A stretch of 64,000 nt of DNA, from positions 156,937,973 through 157,001,972 of the forward strand of contig NC_133389.1 in NCBI RefSeq assembly GCF_047511655.1, given 5' to 3'. This DNA comes from Castor canadensis (taxonomy: Eukaryota; Chordata; Mammalia; Rodentia; Castoridae). The position numbers and the translations under genes are program-made. The notes under the pieces were generated by a model. It had not been told where the DNA came from and made no database searches. It worked only from the letters and a program-made list of their open reading frames with translations. Position 1 is the first letter of the stretch. The number at the start of each line of letters is the position of its first letter. Shown here piece by piece: positions 1-11,368 of the stretch.

Positions 1-493
1 ACGTGATCTTTGGAGCTGCTTTGTCCATTGCAATCACAGGGGCAAGACAGAGAGAGCCATAGAGAAATGGACCCATAGTGCTGCCAGTGTGCCACAGAAC
101 AGCAACTGCCTCCTGATATCTTGATCTGTGAAGATAATAAACCCTTTTTGTTAAAGTACTCTTAGTTGAGTTTTCAATTGCTTGTAGCCAAAAGTACTTT
201 AAATGATAACCAGGCCAATCGAACTCCTTGGGAAGGAACATCTCATTTAGAACTGAAAGAAAAGGAAACAGCCTTCCATATGAGGAATTTATGGCTGTGA
301 GCCACACAGCTTCTAGTGACTACATTTCCAGCTGTGGAGTATGCTGATCTGATAGAAGCAGAAACGAGAGTGAGCCCTGTGGTTTAAATTCTTCTGGCAG
401 TGAATTCCTCTTTTCATTTAACATATTTCACATAGGGTTTCTATCACTTGCAGGGGAGAGTCCTATCTAATTTAAGTATGGGCCATTCCTGTT
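1..493. other. Intergenic sequence, no gene seen
   Basis: No coding exon, RNA gene or secure repeat is recognised. The stretch near 120-200, with 'ataataaaccctttttg' followed by T-rich sequence, weakly resembles the polyadenylation end of a MaLR or ERVL-type LTR, but it is too diverged to call. Confidence 0.4.
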
Positions 494-1025
494 CCTTTTT
501 TTTCTTTTCTTTTTGTCCATTTTAATGGGTTTAATCATGAAGTTTTCATACATGTTTAGAAAATACTTTAACCATATTCACCCCCCATTGCCCTCTCTTG
601 TCCTCCCTCTGCTTCCCACTGGTTCCCTTCCACTTTTCAAATAGTGCCTCCTCTACTTTCATGCCTTTTTAAATCTAGATTCCACAAATAAGAGAAAATG
701 TGCAATGTTTATATTTCTGAGTCCGGCTTATTTTGCTAAACATGATGATCTCCAGTTCCATCCATTTTCCTGTAAATAACATAATTTCATTCTTACTTAA
801 GTTGAATAAAACTCCATTGTGCATGAATACCACATTTTCTCTATCCATTTATCTGTTGATAGGCATGTAAGCTAATTCCATAACTTGACTATTATAAATA
901 GTGGTGCTATTAACTAACATAGGTAAAGAGATATCATTCTTGTATACAGTCTTACATTCCTTCAAGTACATACCCAGGAGTAGTATAGCGGGATCATATG
1001 GTAGTTCTAGTTTTTTGAGTTTCTG
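494..1025 (-). mobile_element. L1 LINE 3' fragment (ORF2 C-terminus)
   Basis: A poly-T run at about 495-513 marks the A-tail of a minus-strand L1. Downstream, the + strand is the reverse complement of the L1 ORF2 end: 'ccattgtgcatgaatacca', 'atccatttatctgttgatag' and 'ggatcatatggtagttcta' are characteristic. Translation of the minus strand gives the ORF2-like peptide LELPYDPAILLLGMY at the end nearest 1010. The frame is broken by stops, so this is a 5'-truncated dead copy. Confidence 0.85.
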
Positions 1026-1277
1026 TACTAATAAGTAGATGCCTGTGTGTGTGTATTCATCTAAGCATAAAGAGATATCTGAATGGACATCCAAACTGAT
1101 CACTAGTAATGGTTTCTGGGAAGCATTTCAACAGAGAAGAGTAAGACAGACATATGTATATCACTTGCACAGTCTAAAATTTTCAGTGTTTAACTTCTTA
1201 AAACCAGCTTGTATCATTTTGTAGTTTTAAGAGAGTCTAAAACTGCAAAAACTAAGAGATAATAAATGTGCGTGTTG

Positions 1278-1472
1278 CCAGGCCCTGGTGGCTCACATCT
1301 ATAATTTTAGAAGGCAGAGGTCAGGAGGATCATGGTTCCAAGCCATTCTGAGCAAATAGTTCATGAAACCCTATCTCACAAAAAAAAAAAAATCATAAAA
1401 AAGGGCTGTGGAGTGGCTCAAAGTGTAGACCTTGAGATCAAACCCTAGTCCAGCAAAAAAAAAAAAAAAAAA
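1278..1472 (+). mobile_element. Composite SINE (B1-like unit plus tRNA/ID-like unit)
   Basis: The left half, 'ctggtggctcacatctataa', is a B1/Alu-like unit. An A-rich linker follows, then a second unit 'ggagtggctcaaagtgtaga' ending in 'caaaccctagtcc' and a pure A tail at 1455-1472. The same two-part structure recurs near 37211 and 61362, so it is one family. Confidence 0.8.
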
Positions 1473-1852
1473 GCATTGTTTTATGCTATGTTTGAGGTAC
1501 ACAGCAATAGAAAAGTAATATACACAAGAAGTCATCACAAATTTGACAAGTACTGCTCCCAAATCACTCAACAAACCTCAGACAACCACAGATCCCAATG
1601 CCAGCAAGAAAGAAAAAAAAAAATGTACCAAGACAAGACTGATGCTAGAAAGTTGTATCCAATTTGCCCGTGACCATGGCCCGCCCCCCCCCCACAGTTT
1701 CCTCCAAAATCCAGCCCAAACAAGTCCACATTTAAACCTAAGTTTAAATAACAACACCTAAAGCAGCATGCTTACAGCTTCAAAGCAAGCTTATCCACTC
1801 ACCCCTTTTCCAGCCCAGTACATTTCTAGTTAGAAAACTCTGGAGTAGTCAG
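1473..1852. other. Intergenic sequence, no gene seen
   Basis: Unassigned sequence with a short poly-A at about 1612-1623 and a C-run at about 1682-1693. The short open frames here are low-complexity and show no family resemblance. Confidence 0.4.
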
Positions 1853-2153
1853 GATCAGTGGTCATGCCTGTGATCCCAGTTACTCAAGAGGTAGAGATTG
1901 GGAAGATCATGGTTCAAAGACAAGCTGGTAAAAGGTGAGCAAGATCCCATCTCAACCAATAAAAATCTTGGTGTAGTGGTATAGACCTGTTCTTCCAGCT
2001 ACACCAAAAATAGGATGATCACAGTCCAGGATGGTTTAGAGAAAACTGTGACACCCTATTGGAAAAATAAGTAAAGCAAAAGGGGTGAGGGCATGACTCA
2101 AGTAGTGTACTTGCCTAGCGAATTCAAACCCCAAGTGCCATGATAAAAAAAAA
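1853..2153 (+). mobile_element. Three-part composite SINE
   Basis: Two B1-like units ('cagtggtcatgcctgtgatc' and 'ttggtgtagtggtatagacc') are followed by a tRNA-like unit 'catgactcaagtagtgtact' and an A tail at about 2144-2153. The same trimeric order is seen at 63722 and, inverted, at 39192. Confidence 0.75.
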
Positions 2154-2629
2154 GCAGGGGATGGGAAGAGGGAAGCTGCACAGTGAGTAAGCCTGTGTAA
2201 AAAGCCTCAGTGCTAAAGGCAGTAGGAAATAAGCTACCTAAGCACACACACTATTGAGATGGAGCCAGAACCAGAGAGGTGGGGTTATGGGAAATAACCC
2301 TGGCTCAGCCATGGGCCATTGGAAGAGGGTTCGATGCACGTAACTGTTAAGAACGTAACGTTCTCAGGGTGCAGATGGCATTGGCAAGTGGAGTGCAGAC
2401 AGCTAAAAGGAAAGCAGGTGACAGTGCTGAGCAATGCCAACAGGAACCCCAAATGATGACTGGAAGGTGCCAGGGAAGAATCCAAGGGAGAAGACTAGGA
2501 AGATCCTGTGTGATGCTGGGAACATGGCAGCAACATCTAACTGTAGGTGAGACTCTGAATTCTGGGCAGAGATACTGAGGCAAAAATTCAGCACTATGAA
2601 TAGTAAAAGCTACTTGTCATACTTCCTAC
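2154..2629. other. Intergenic sequence, no gene seen
   Basis: Several overlapping open frames of 60-80 codons occur on both strands between 2285 and 2594. None resembles a known protein. Simultaneous openness on both strands is a composition effect. Confidence 0.4.
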
Positions 2630-2772
2630 ACACCATGTGCTTTAAATTCACACATCATTTAATTCTCCCAAAAATCCTGTGAGGAGGAAATTCTATCATT
2701 TCTGTTTTTGAGATGAAGAAACTAAGGTAGACAAAAAGATATGTGACTTTTTTCAAAGTCATATAGATCATA
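2630..2772 (-). mobile_element. MIR SINE fragment
   Basis: The pattern 'cacatcatttaattctccc', 'ctgtgaggaggaaattct', 'gatgaagaaactaaggtaga' matches the inverted core and 3' part of MIR, where the consensus has a TCATTTAATCCTCACA-like block followed by GAGGAAACTGAGGC. Confidence 0.65.
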
Positions 2773-2773
2773 T

Positions 2774-3063
2774 ACTAGTCAGCTCTGGCTGCCAAAACAG
2801 AATATCACAGATGGAAGGTTTAAACAACAGAAATTTATTTTCTCACAGTTTTTGGAGGCTCAAAGTTAAGATCAAGGGGCCAGCAGAGTTAGATTCTGGT
2901 GAGGCCTGTCTTCCTGGCTTGCAGAGGGCCACTATCCTGCTATGTCCTCAAATGGCCTTTTCACTGTGTGCTCATGGGAAAAGGCTCATTTCAGGTTTCT
3001 CTTCCTTTTCTTATAAGGATAAGCAGCCTTATCCTGGTGACCTCAATGTACTGTAATTATAGT
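2774..3063 (-). mobile_element. MLT1-type MaLR LTR, reverse orientation
   Basis: 'ctagtcagctctggctgcc', 'acaacagaaatttattttc', 'cttcctggcttgcagaggg' and 'cttttcttataaggataag' follow the reverse complement of an MLT1A-like LTR in order. The element is cut off on its right side at about 3063. Confidence 0.75.
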
Positions 3064-3126
3064 ACACCCTTGGTACTATGGACATATGGTTCTAAGGAGA
3101 CCACCACTGAGGATAAAAACCCTCTC
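3060..3126 (+). mobile_element. Terminal fragment of a Tigger-like DNA transposon
   Basis: 'agtacacccttggtactatg' and 'ggttctaaggagaccaccac' align with the left terminus of the TA-flanked element at 15580 ('agtagacccttggtatcttc', 'ggttccaaggagacggctgt'). Only one end is visible. Confidence 0.55.
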
Positions 3127-3239
3127 CCTCACCAAGGCAGTATCTCATCATCCCTTCCATAGTTCCAGCTCCCAACAATCAGACCCACCATGGTTTTCCA
3201 CCAGATGATGCAGGACAATCTCCCTCTTAGACAAAAACA

Positions 3240-3482
3240 CACCTCCTCCCTGTGGACCTCCAGTTTAGAAATAATAGTGGCTTCTTCTGCTCTTGCTATT
3301 CTTTGGGCAACATCCATTGTTTGGCATTTCAGCTCTTCTAATCTCTTCAGTTCCACATATTAAATGCCCTCTGTTTCAAATATTCTGCATGTTTTCTCTC
3401 TTCCTGCTCATACTTTTCTACTATGCTGACACACTCCCTCCGTGTTATGACTGGCTTAGAAACTGGAGCAATTTGAGGCATA
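3240..3482 (-). pseudogene. Possible broken coding remnant, charged helical peptide
   Basis: I do not recognise this sequence. On the minus strand one frame from about 3482 to 3361 encodes a basic/acidic helix-like segment (for example RRECVSIVEKYEQEERKHAE). A second frame takes over near 3358 and continues with VELKRLEELKCQTMDVAQ and RIARAEEATIISKLEVHREE to about 3243. The two frames meet at one apparent frameshift and together look like a continuous coiled-coil-type protein. A stop lies just upstream of the first segment. It could be an exon or retrocopy relic of a coiled-coil gene, or chance in an A-rich strand. Confidence 0.3.
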
Positions 3483-5407
3483 AATGGAATCTATACACAG
3501 AGGCTGAAGGACTCATAAGCAGAGTTTTCTCCAAGAGACTACCGGGGATCATATTTACATTTGTTCTCTATATTTATATTTGACATCATGTTGGTCCATC
3601 CCATTAGCAAATAACTACTTTCCCCTGAATCATTCATTGCCTATGACTCACCTATTTTTTTCAGGTGGATCTCTGAAAGCCGTCAAGTCTAGAAATGCCT
3701 TCAACACCTGCTTTTCAAGCTATTGTTTTAATAGTAAGCTACTAATTGGATTTGTCTAACTGCCACATCTTTTTAAAAACACACTTATCTATATGAAATG
3801 GTTAGGAGAAAAAGTGACTAAGGAGTGTCCACCTTGAGGGGCTTTCAACAGCCTGTAGGTATATCCCCAGAGATCCAGCCAACCAACTGGGGTGGGCAAA
3901 ACACAGGCAGAGGCTTAGATGCCTGGTCAGTTCAAGTTCTACTTTATTTTGTGGCACACTCTGGCTAACTATAAAATCCACTTTGAGTAGAACCCCATGC
4001 CTGCTGCAGAAGGATCTCCAGCTCTAGTTTGGCTGCACAACTAAGTCTTGATTTCCAAATGCCTTTGGCTTTAGGAGAAAGTACCAGAAGGCTCACGGCA
4101 CTCACACTGGCCCACTGCCCTGCGTGCCAGGACCTTTCCAGAACCGCAAGAGATATGAGTCAAGTTTCCTTTCCTCAGCTCACACTGCTGAAGCAATGGG
4201 CTGTCGGCCTGCCCTGATCCCAGGAATAGAAGTCCTGCTGTCAGGGGCCAAAAGGAAACCAGACAGTTCCCACCTCTCCTTCACTCTATGTGATAAATCA
4301 CTTCAACCAGAGAACTATCGTGAAAAACCTGGCAGCAAAGGGGAGAAATGTAACCCAAAAAAAGAAAGGAAGGAAGAAAGAATCCTGTTAGTCACAGAGC
4401 TTTTCATGTGCACCACAGAGCCTGCTCTTGCTTTCCATGAGAATAATAAAATCACAGTCCTGTACTGTATGAGCTCCTCAAACAAAAGCAACTTCTTAGA
4501 ATATAACAATTTGGGGGTTTTGAGTTGGATTTAGTTTTCACTGGAGAAAGGCATAAATTAAAAAGAGGGGCTGTGTACTCTTAAGAAAGTGAAAGAAGTA
4601 AATAAGCTTGCTATTCAAACCAGGGAAACGCAGGCTGCGAGGCAGCTCTGGCTGGCCCATTCAACACCTGGTGAGCAAACAACACAGCCTCTGCCCAAGC
4701 TGGAATTTTCCCACAGTGGTCCTGTTGAATGCCAGGACTGTCTGTTAGACCTTGGAAAATAGGATGAGAAGAACTGGACAAGATGTTTCATTCCAAAGCA
4801 AAAGCACAAAAGCTTAAACTTATCATAGGAAAAGGACCCCAATGCACAATTCCAGAAATAAGATTTTAAGAGTAAAGAAGTACTTGGGGGTGGGAGGGGA
4901 GGGGTGGAACAATGACACAAACAGAGCAAAATAAAAAGAGGAAATGGGATTCATTGTCTTAACATCACGTAAGCCTGATTCATGTCCCTTGTAAGCAGGC
5001 TACTGAGGTAGGGAGACAGGCTCAGTACCTCTACCTTATCAATCTTCTCCACCTTCCCTACTTCACCCACCCACCTCCAGCCTTTCAGCATCCTTTTCCT
5101 CCAAAGGCATCCAGGACTCCCAGAATTCTCCCAGGGAAGAGTGTTTCTCTACATTATTCACACTACAGTGCTACTTACTTCCTATCCTTTCCTTCCCAGA
5201 AGTACTTGCTATGTTAGCATCCAGTGAAAGTTAGCAGTACCCAAAACAAATAATGAGTCATTCCTGGGAATATTTCGGGCATGGGTAGAAATTTCATGAG
5301 GTGGAGGAGGGAAAGGGGTTTCTCCTCCACATCCTAATTGATACCATATATAGAAATATGCTATAAATTTGACCTTTTTTACAATGGCAATTCACATCCT
5401 GTTGATG
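3483..5407. other. Intergenic sequence, no gene seen
   Basis: This is about 1.9 kb of mixed-composition DNA without a repeat I can name. An open frame of 136 codons (4124-4534, +) has no recognisable domain, signal or splice context and is probably chance. Confidence 0.4.
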
Positions 5408-5420
5408 GGATAACATTATT

Positions 5421-5626
5421 ACTTGTTTTTTTGGCAGTACTGGAATTTGAACTCAGGGCCTCATGCTTGCTAGGCAGGCCCCCTACCAATTGAGCCACAT
5501 ACCCAGCCCTTTTTGCTTTAGGTATTTTTTCAGATAGAGTCTGCCCCAGCTAATCTCAGACTGCAGTCCTCCCACATGCACCTCAGAGGTAGCTGGGATT
5601 ACAAACATGCACCATTATGCCAGGCT
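5421..5626 (-). mobile_element. Composite SINE with target-site duplication
   Basis: The inverted tRNA-like unit ('ggcagtactggaatttgaac', 'tgcttgctaggcaggccccc') is followed by an inverted B1-like unit ('agctgggattacaaacatgc'). The insertion is flanked by a perfect 13-bp direct repeat GGATAACATTATT at 5408-5420 and 5627-5639. This fixes its boundaries and shows that it inserted as one unit. Confidence 0.88.
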
Positions 5627-5984
5627 GGATAACATTATTTTTAAAATGCTGAGGTTCCTAACTTTCAATCAAAATTGTCTTGTATCTAAAGGAGGCCTGC
5701 AAAAAGATATTTATCAGTTTGTTTCCAAATTTTGTTCTCATTTGCATTTTTTGAATTTTTTTATCAATGAAGGCATAGGAAAGGCTTTTATTTTTTCTAA
5801 ATAACCAATAAACTTATCTAAAACTCTGTTTCATCTGATCATACTTCTTTTCTATCAGTCCATCAAAATAATTGGGAAGTGTTTTATCCAAGCGATGCTA
5901 TGGTCCTGATAAACCCTAGTGAACAGCAAGTTTGTGTTCATATGGTAACTACAAGGGACTCCTACTATAATATTTGTATTCTCC

Positions 5985-6405
5985 ATCCTGACTGTGGTAG
6001 ACTATTGCAGAGACAGCAGCAACAGTCCCCCTGACCACATGCTCCTTTTGGACAAGACTTTATCACTCCACCACTCCACTAGGTGAAGTTGCCCTCTTCT
6101 CTGCTGGCCTCTGGGCTACCTTCATGATTGGCTTTGACCTTCTAGCAGAAGGGGGTTCAGGGTGATTGCTAGGCCTAAACCCAAAAGCCCTTAAAACTAC
6201 CTTTTCACCCTCTTGGAGCCCCAAGCCTCTCTATAAGGAAATCCAGGCTATTCTGTTAGCACCAAGGTGCTCTGCTGACAGCCAGCCCAGGCATGTGGGA
6301 GGCCACATTGTACCCTATGGCTCAGTCAAGGCCAGTCAGCACCTGGACAGCAGAGGTGAGCCCTACCCAGTGAGTCCTGCTTATACTGAGGATCCACAGA
6401 TGCTT
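5985..6405 (+). mobile_element. Degenerate MLT1-like LTR (tentative)
   Basis: The stretch 'gactgtggtagactattgca', 'cagccagcccaggcatgtg' and 'ggctcagtcaaggccagtca' resembles diverged MLT1-class MaLR LTRs in order. An 80-codon open frame at 6166-6408 falls inside it and is not interpreted as a gene. Confidence 0.4.
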
Positions 6406-6619
6406 TAGGAAATAACTGCTTTAAACGTCATTTGTTACTTTACAGTAAGATAACCAAAAAGTAAGCCCCTTATACAAAAATGATTAAATTCTGTACAGCT
6501 ACACACAGAACATAGCTGTATCATACAAAAATATAAAATACATGGTCTCGAAAAGTATAATTTCAGTATAGAGAAGTAGATGATACAGAGACTGCTGCCC
6601 TATCTCCATGGTTCCTTCT

Positions 6620-6787
6620 TGGATAGCATGTTATCAAAATGTTGTCCTGGTTCGGCACAATTGTCAACATATAGGAATTTATTAGAAATGCAAATTCTTG
6701 CTTCCTATTAAATGAGAAACTGGGGGTGAAGCCCAGCAATCTGGTATCAACAAGTCTTTGATGCATTTTACAGTTTGAGAACCACTG
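6620..6787 (+). mobile_element. MER5A hAT-Charlie MITE
   Basis: The order 'ttattagaaatgcaaattct', 'gagaaactgggggtgaagcc', 'cagcaatctggtatcaacaa' and the terminus 'tttgagaaccactg' matches MER5A, a short non-autonomous hAT element of the Charlie group. The left end is diverged. Confidence 0.85.
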
Positions 6788-7529
6788 TTTCACAGTAATA
6801 AAAATTCTAATGTTTAGCTGTTAAACAAGGCCTGCAGAAAAATTGTATATGGGAATGGGGGTGGAGGGCACTTGACTAAGTATGGGCCAGCAAGAAGTAA
6901 GCAGAAATTGGAAAAAGACAGTTATTTGTCCCTTTTTAATTTCATGCTGGCAGGAATTCAGCTGTGATGGCTGGAGCCCCAGAACCTGTCTTAGGCCATG
7001 AGATGGAAAATGAATCCATGTACAGCGGAACAAGATGGTAGGACCCTGGGACACCAACACTGTGGAGCTGCCACACTAGCACTGCACTAACTGACTCCCT
7101 GACATCCTGAACGAAGAAATTTCTGTTTTCTTTAGTCCCCATTATTTCAAGTATTCTGCCCACACGTTAAGATTGGAGCATGCATGATCTTAATAAAGTT
7201 AGTCTCCCTTTCCCTCACCTACTGAGATACTCTTTAATATGAGAATATTTCACTTTATGTACTTGTCGCAACATATCTTTTAGATTATTTGTTTCTTTTG
7301 TTACTTGTTAACTGTCACCCTATTTGAACCAAAGCTCCATGAGGGTTTTGTTTTGCTTGTCATTCTATACCAGCATCCAGCATACTTCTACCCTCATTAA
7401 GAGGGACTTGATAAATCAAAGAGACAGATGGAAGGATAGATATAGACAAATCAAATTTTGTCCAGGTAGTTTTTCAGCTTTACAATAAATTAGTCTTTCT
7501 TTTCAATATTGAATATTCAACCAAACTCT
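6788..7529. other. Intergenic sequence, no gene seen
   Basis: No gene is recognised. The segment about 7320-7400 ('aaagctccatgagggttttg', 'ccagcatccagcatacttct') has the look of an L2 3' end on the + strand but is weak. Confidence 0.4.
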
Positions 7530-8030
7530 CTACCACCCATGTCACACTTCTGTTCCACATTTCAATCTGAACATGAAGGAATAATGACGACAATATTTTA
7601 GATGCCTTAAACCATGCCAAGGACAAATTCCAATGTAGGGCTTCCTACAATACACCTGGCCAGTATTCTTCAAACTCCCAAGTTCGTCAGAAACAGAAAA
7701 GTCTGAGAAACTGTCACAGCCAAGGGGGCCCAAAAAGACATGACAATTAAATGCAATGAGTATCCTGGAAAGGATCGTATAAGAGGAAAAGACATTAGAC
7801 AGAAACTGAGGAATTCTGAATAAACTATAGACTTTAGGAATGATGATGTGATGTTATCACTATTGGCTCATTGATTATCACAAATGTTCCATATTAATAA
7901 GATGTTACTAATAAGGAAGCTGTGGATGAGGTGAAGCAGGGAGGGTATTTAGGAACCCTCAGTACTATCTGCTCACTTCTGTAAGTCTAAAACTGTCCAA
8001 AAATAGTCTATGATGAAAATAAATATGCCC
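7530..8030 (+). mobile_element. Old L1 (L1M) 3' end
   Basis: The block 'gaaactgtcacagccaaggg', 'agacatgacaattaaatgca', 'aagctgtggatgaggtgaag' and 'ctgtaagtctaaaactgtcc' follows the 3' UTR of old mammalian L1M subfamilies. It ends near 'aaaatagtctatgatgaaaa'. Confidence 0.65.
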
Positions 8031-8902
8031 AACACTGTTACATAATTAACTCAGATTACATTTTAATTCTCTTAAAAAAACTGAGATAGGTTCTATAATG
8101 AACCCTATTTAACAGATACATATATTAAGTTCTGTTTCTCCAGCTCCTTGAGGCTTATCCTATCCATTTCTTCTAGATCAAATTTGATTTAATCCAATCA
8201 TTTGAATGATATGCATTAGTTACTGTGTGCCAGCAAAGGAGTGAATTTAGGTGATTCTATGAACAAAGTCAAAACTGGGAGGTAAGAGGGATTTCGCACT
8301 CACACACTGAAATTTAAAGATTGCAAGCAAATGTTTTCAAGAATGTAAAATTCTAAAATGTGTTACATTTCCATGTTGACAGCACACATAATCCTCCAAC
8401 AGCTAAAAACAACTAAGCTTGACATCTAATTATCAAGAATATGAAGATAGCAGCTGGCACCTATTGTTAAGAACACATAAATCATACATTACAAATTAAA
8501 AAACTGATTCAAGAATGAGTTCATGTTTCATCCTAGTGTACCAATATAGCAAAGGCTTTATCTCTGGATATAATTCCTGGTCTGTGTTAAAAGAACACCT
8601 CTAATGAGAAAATTAACTATTATTTTGGCCAGCAGAACCTTAGCATTTTCATTACTGGCTACCCTGCTGACCAAAACAAGATTTAGTAACTTAATTGATC
8701 AAGCTGAAATTCTTGTCAATGCAATTTAGCCATGAAATGTTATTTCACTATAATAACAGGCTATACTCAAACAGAAATAAGCTTTGTTGAAGAAATATTC
8801 TGAACAGGATATTACCTATGGGATGGGGTTCCATACTCTGAATTGCAATCAATAGGGTAGTATCTAATCAAATGTCCACCTAAAGCAATGCCCAAGTCTA
8901 GT
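8031..8902. other. Intergenic sequence, no gene seen
   Basis: AT-rich sequence with no convincing repeat. A MIR-like 'cctatttaacagatac' motif near 8105 is too short to call. Confidence 0.4.
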
Positions 8903-9229
8903 ATTCTGTACGTTTGTGTTCCCCCCAAATTCATGTGCTAAAACCCTAACCCCCAATATAGTGACATTACAGGGTGAGACCTTCGGAAGGTAATTATGTT
9001 ATAAGGTGGGCTCATCAGGAGTGGAATAAGTGCCCTTATAAGAGACCCCCATAGACCTCTCTAGATTTCTCTCTCTCTATCATGTGAGGATATATCATGA
9101 AGAATTCAATTCACTTCCAGGTCCCTTGATCTTGGACTTTCTGCAATCTCCAGAGCCATGAGAAATAAATGTTTGTTGTTTGCATCATATGGTTTATGGT
9201 ATTTGCTGTATCAGTCCAAACTAAGACAG
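8903..9229 (+). mobile_element. MLT1-type MaLR solo LTR
   Basis: 'tttgtgttccccccaaattc', 'accctaacccccaatatagt', 'gtgcccttataagagacccc', 'ttgatcttggactttctgca' and 'gccatgagaaataaatgttt' follow the MLT1 LTR consensus in order. It ends near 'ccaaactaagacag'. No internal retroviral sequence adjoins it. Confidence 0.85.
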
Positions 9230-9309
9230 CAAGGGAGTATTTGCATCTATGATTTCATTACTTCTCATGATTCCTTTGATGGTCTCAATTTATCCTTAAA
9301 GGTTCAGCT

Positions 9310-9383
9310 GAGGGGTGGGGATATAGCTTAGTGGTAAAGCACTTGGCTGTGGGTTCAATTCCTGGCACTGAAAAAAAAAAAAC
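9310..9383 (+). mobile_element. ID-like SINE
   Basis: 'ggggtggggatatagcttag', 'tggtaaagcacttggctgtg' and 'ggttcaattcctggcactga' plus an A tail match the rodent ID family, which derives from a tRNA-Ala-like BC1 source with an A box and B box. Confidence 0.85.
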
Positions 9384-9509
9384 CAAAAACAAGTTCAGCT
9401 GAGACATTAACTCCTCTCTGTTTGGGTCATTCATTCCTCAATACTTCCATGGTACTGGTGCTGACCTCAGTCATAGGATTCATCATAATTCAGTAAAACT
9501 CAAGAAGAA

Positions 9510-10440
9510 TTGAGTGAATGCCTGAGACACTGTTCCAAGCACCCAGGAATCATCACTGGACAAATCAAAGATGCCAACCCTTCTGAAGAAAGGCAAATAG
9601 TAAGCAATAAACTATTATACATGAGTAAATTTTATAGTACATTATACTGATAAGTGCCATGAAAGAAGAAAATGTGGAGTAGGTTAGAAGGGATGAGGTG
9701 GACTGGGGCATGGAAGAAATTCAGGTTGCCACTTGAAATAAGGTGGCCAATGTAGGCTTCAATGGGAACATGCGATTTGAGAAAAGTTTAGAAGTGAGGG
9801 AGTTAACTCAGCAGGTCCTGGAGGAAGAAGATTCCACAGAGAAGGAAGAGCTAGAACAAAGACCATATTGGCGGGAATATGCCTGGCAAGACTGAGAAAC
9901 AGCGAAGAGGCCAGTGACTCTGGAGCAAAGGGCACCAGAAATAATGAAGAGGAAGAAATGGAGCAAAGAGCACTGATTTTGTAGGGCCTATGGACCATTA
10001 CAAAGGCTGGCTTTTACTCTGCATGAATGGGAAGTGGGGTTTTCAGTAGAGGAGAGCCATGATCTGACTGAGAGTTGCAAGTTTTGCTTTGGCCAGTCTG
10101 TTCAGAATAGAATTGTAGTGTGGCCAAAAAGAAAGCAGAAAAACCTGTTGAAGTAATTATAGATGAGAGATAAAGATGCCCCAGGCTAGAATAGTTGCAG
10201 AAGAAGAGAGCAGATTCTAGATTTAGAGCCCTGATGGGCTGGATGTAGGTGTAAGAGTCAGAGAAGAGCCAAGGCTGACTGACTCCAGGGTTTTGTGCTG
10301 AGTAACTACCATGGTAGAGCTATCATGAACTGAGGCAGAAAGAGGAAGAAACAGGTTAGGATAGGAAGAGCAGGAATTCAAGAAAGAATACAAATGTTTT
10401 TGTTGTCTGAAACCCTTCTGTCCATACTTTCTGGTAAAAT
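9510..10440 (-). mobile_element. L2 LINE, 3' half, minus strand
   Basis: The + strand reads antisense to L2: the 3' end near 9513, then sequence whose reverse complement encodes the ORF2 C-terminus. The minus-strand frame at 9998-9759 includes FVLALPSLWNLLPPGPAELT, which resembles the terminal region of L2 ORF2p (consensus-like AxALAVPSAWNALPPD). The frame is decayed and not functional. Confidence 0.8.
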
Positions 10441-11069
10441 GGAGCAAACACTGTTCAGTAGAGTGGGTGTCAGGGGATTGAAAGAAAATCTAGGCTTCAG
10501 CAGAGGAGCACATTTAAATATGCTGCATTTCTTATTTCCAACTCTCCTGATGTCACAAACAACAACAGTGCAAGGAAAAAGCATAGAAACCAATGTCTCT
10601 GAGCCAAAGAAATGATTTAGAAGAATTAGACTCTGAACATGAAAAAATTCTAAAAATTCTTGAAATGATTTGCTTTCAATTGCCTTTTTATATATGGCAC
10701 AAGAATGAAACATAACTTTTTAAAATCTAAGTCTAAAAGATTTTTTAATATATGATAAATAATTTCAGTGTTAAGAAGTTGTGTCATAACTTAACTGGCA
10801 ATTAACTTTTCTCAGTGATATAAAAATATCTATTTTAATAGGGTGCAATGAAATAGGATAATCATATCCAGTATCACAAATAACAGTGGGCTAGAGATGG
10901 TGGTATGCCGTATATATGGATCTTTTCATTTCACAACAATCCTGTAGTGTAGTTACCATCACTCTCCCCCTTTTTAAAGAAAGCTCAAAACAGTGAAGAA
11001 AATTTATCTGTTTTCTGTATTCCTGTACAATCTTTGTACCATTTTTAAGTCAACAGTTGTTACTTAATA
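10441..11069. other. Intergenic sequence, no gene seen
   Basis: The first 170 bp may continue the L2 copy. The segment 10925-10990 ('cacaacaatcctgtagtgta') looks like a short inverted MIR piece. Nothing else is recognised. Confidence 0.4.
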
Positions 11070-11368
11070 CAGATCTATCTCAGAGATATTGCAGATTCAG
11101 TCCAAGACCACCGCAATAAAGCTAATATGCAACAAAGCAAGTCAGACAAATTTACACGATGCTATGGTCTCTTAATTATGCAGCAGTGTTGTGTTTAAAA
11201 ATGATGTACCTTAATTTAAAAATACTTTGCTAAAAATTGTTAATGACCATCTGAGCCCTTCACTGAGACATAAGCTTTTTGCTAGTGGAGGGTCTTGCCT
11301 GGGTGTTGGTTGCTGATAAATGATCAGGTGGTGGTGTCTAAAGATTGAGATAGTTGTGGCAATTTCTT

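Noticed and set aside
4124..4534. 136-codon open frame
   Set aside because: It has no family resemblance, mixed composition and no splice or promoter signal. A frame of this length is not unusual in 64 kb.
9759..9998. 79-codon minus-strand frame
   Set aside because: It is a decayed piece of L2 ORF2, not a host gene.
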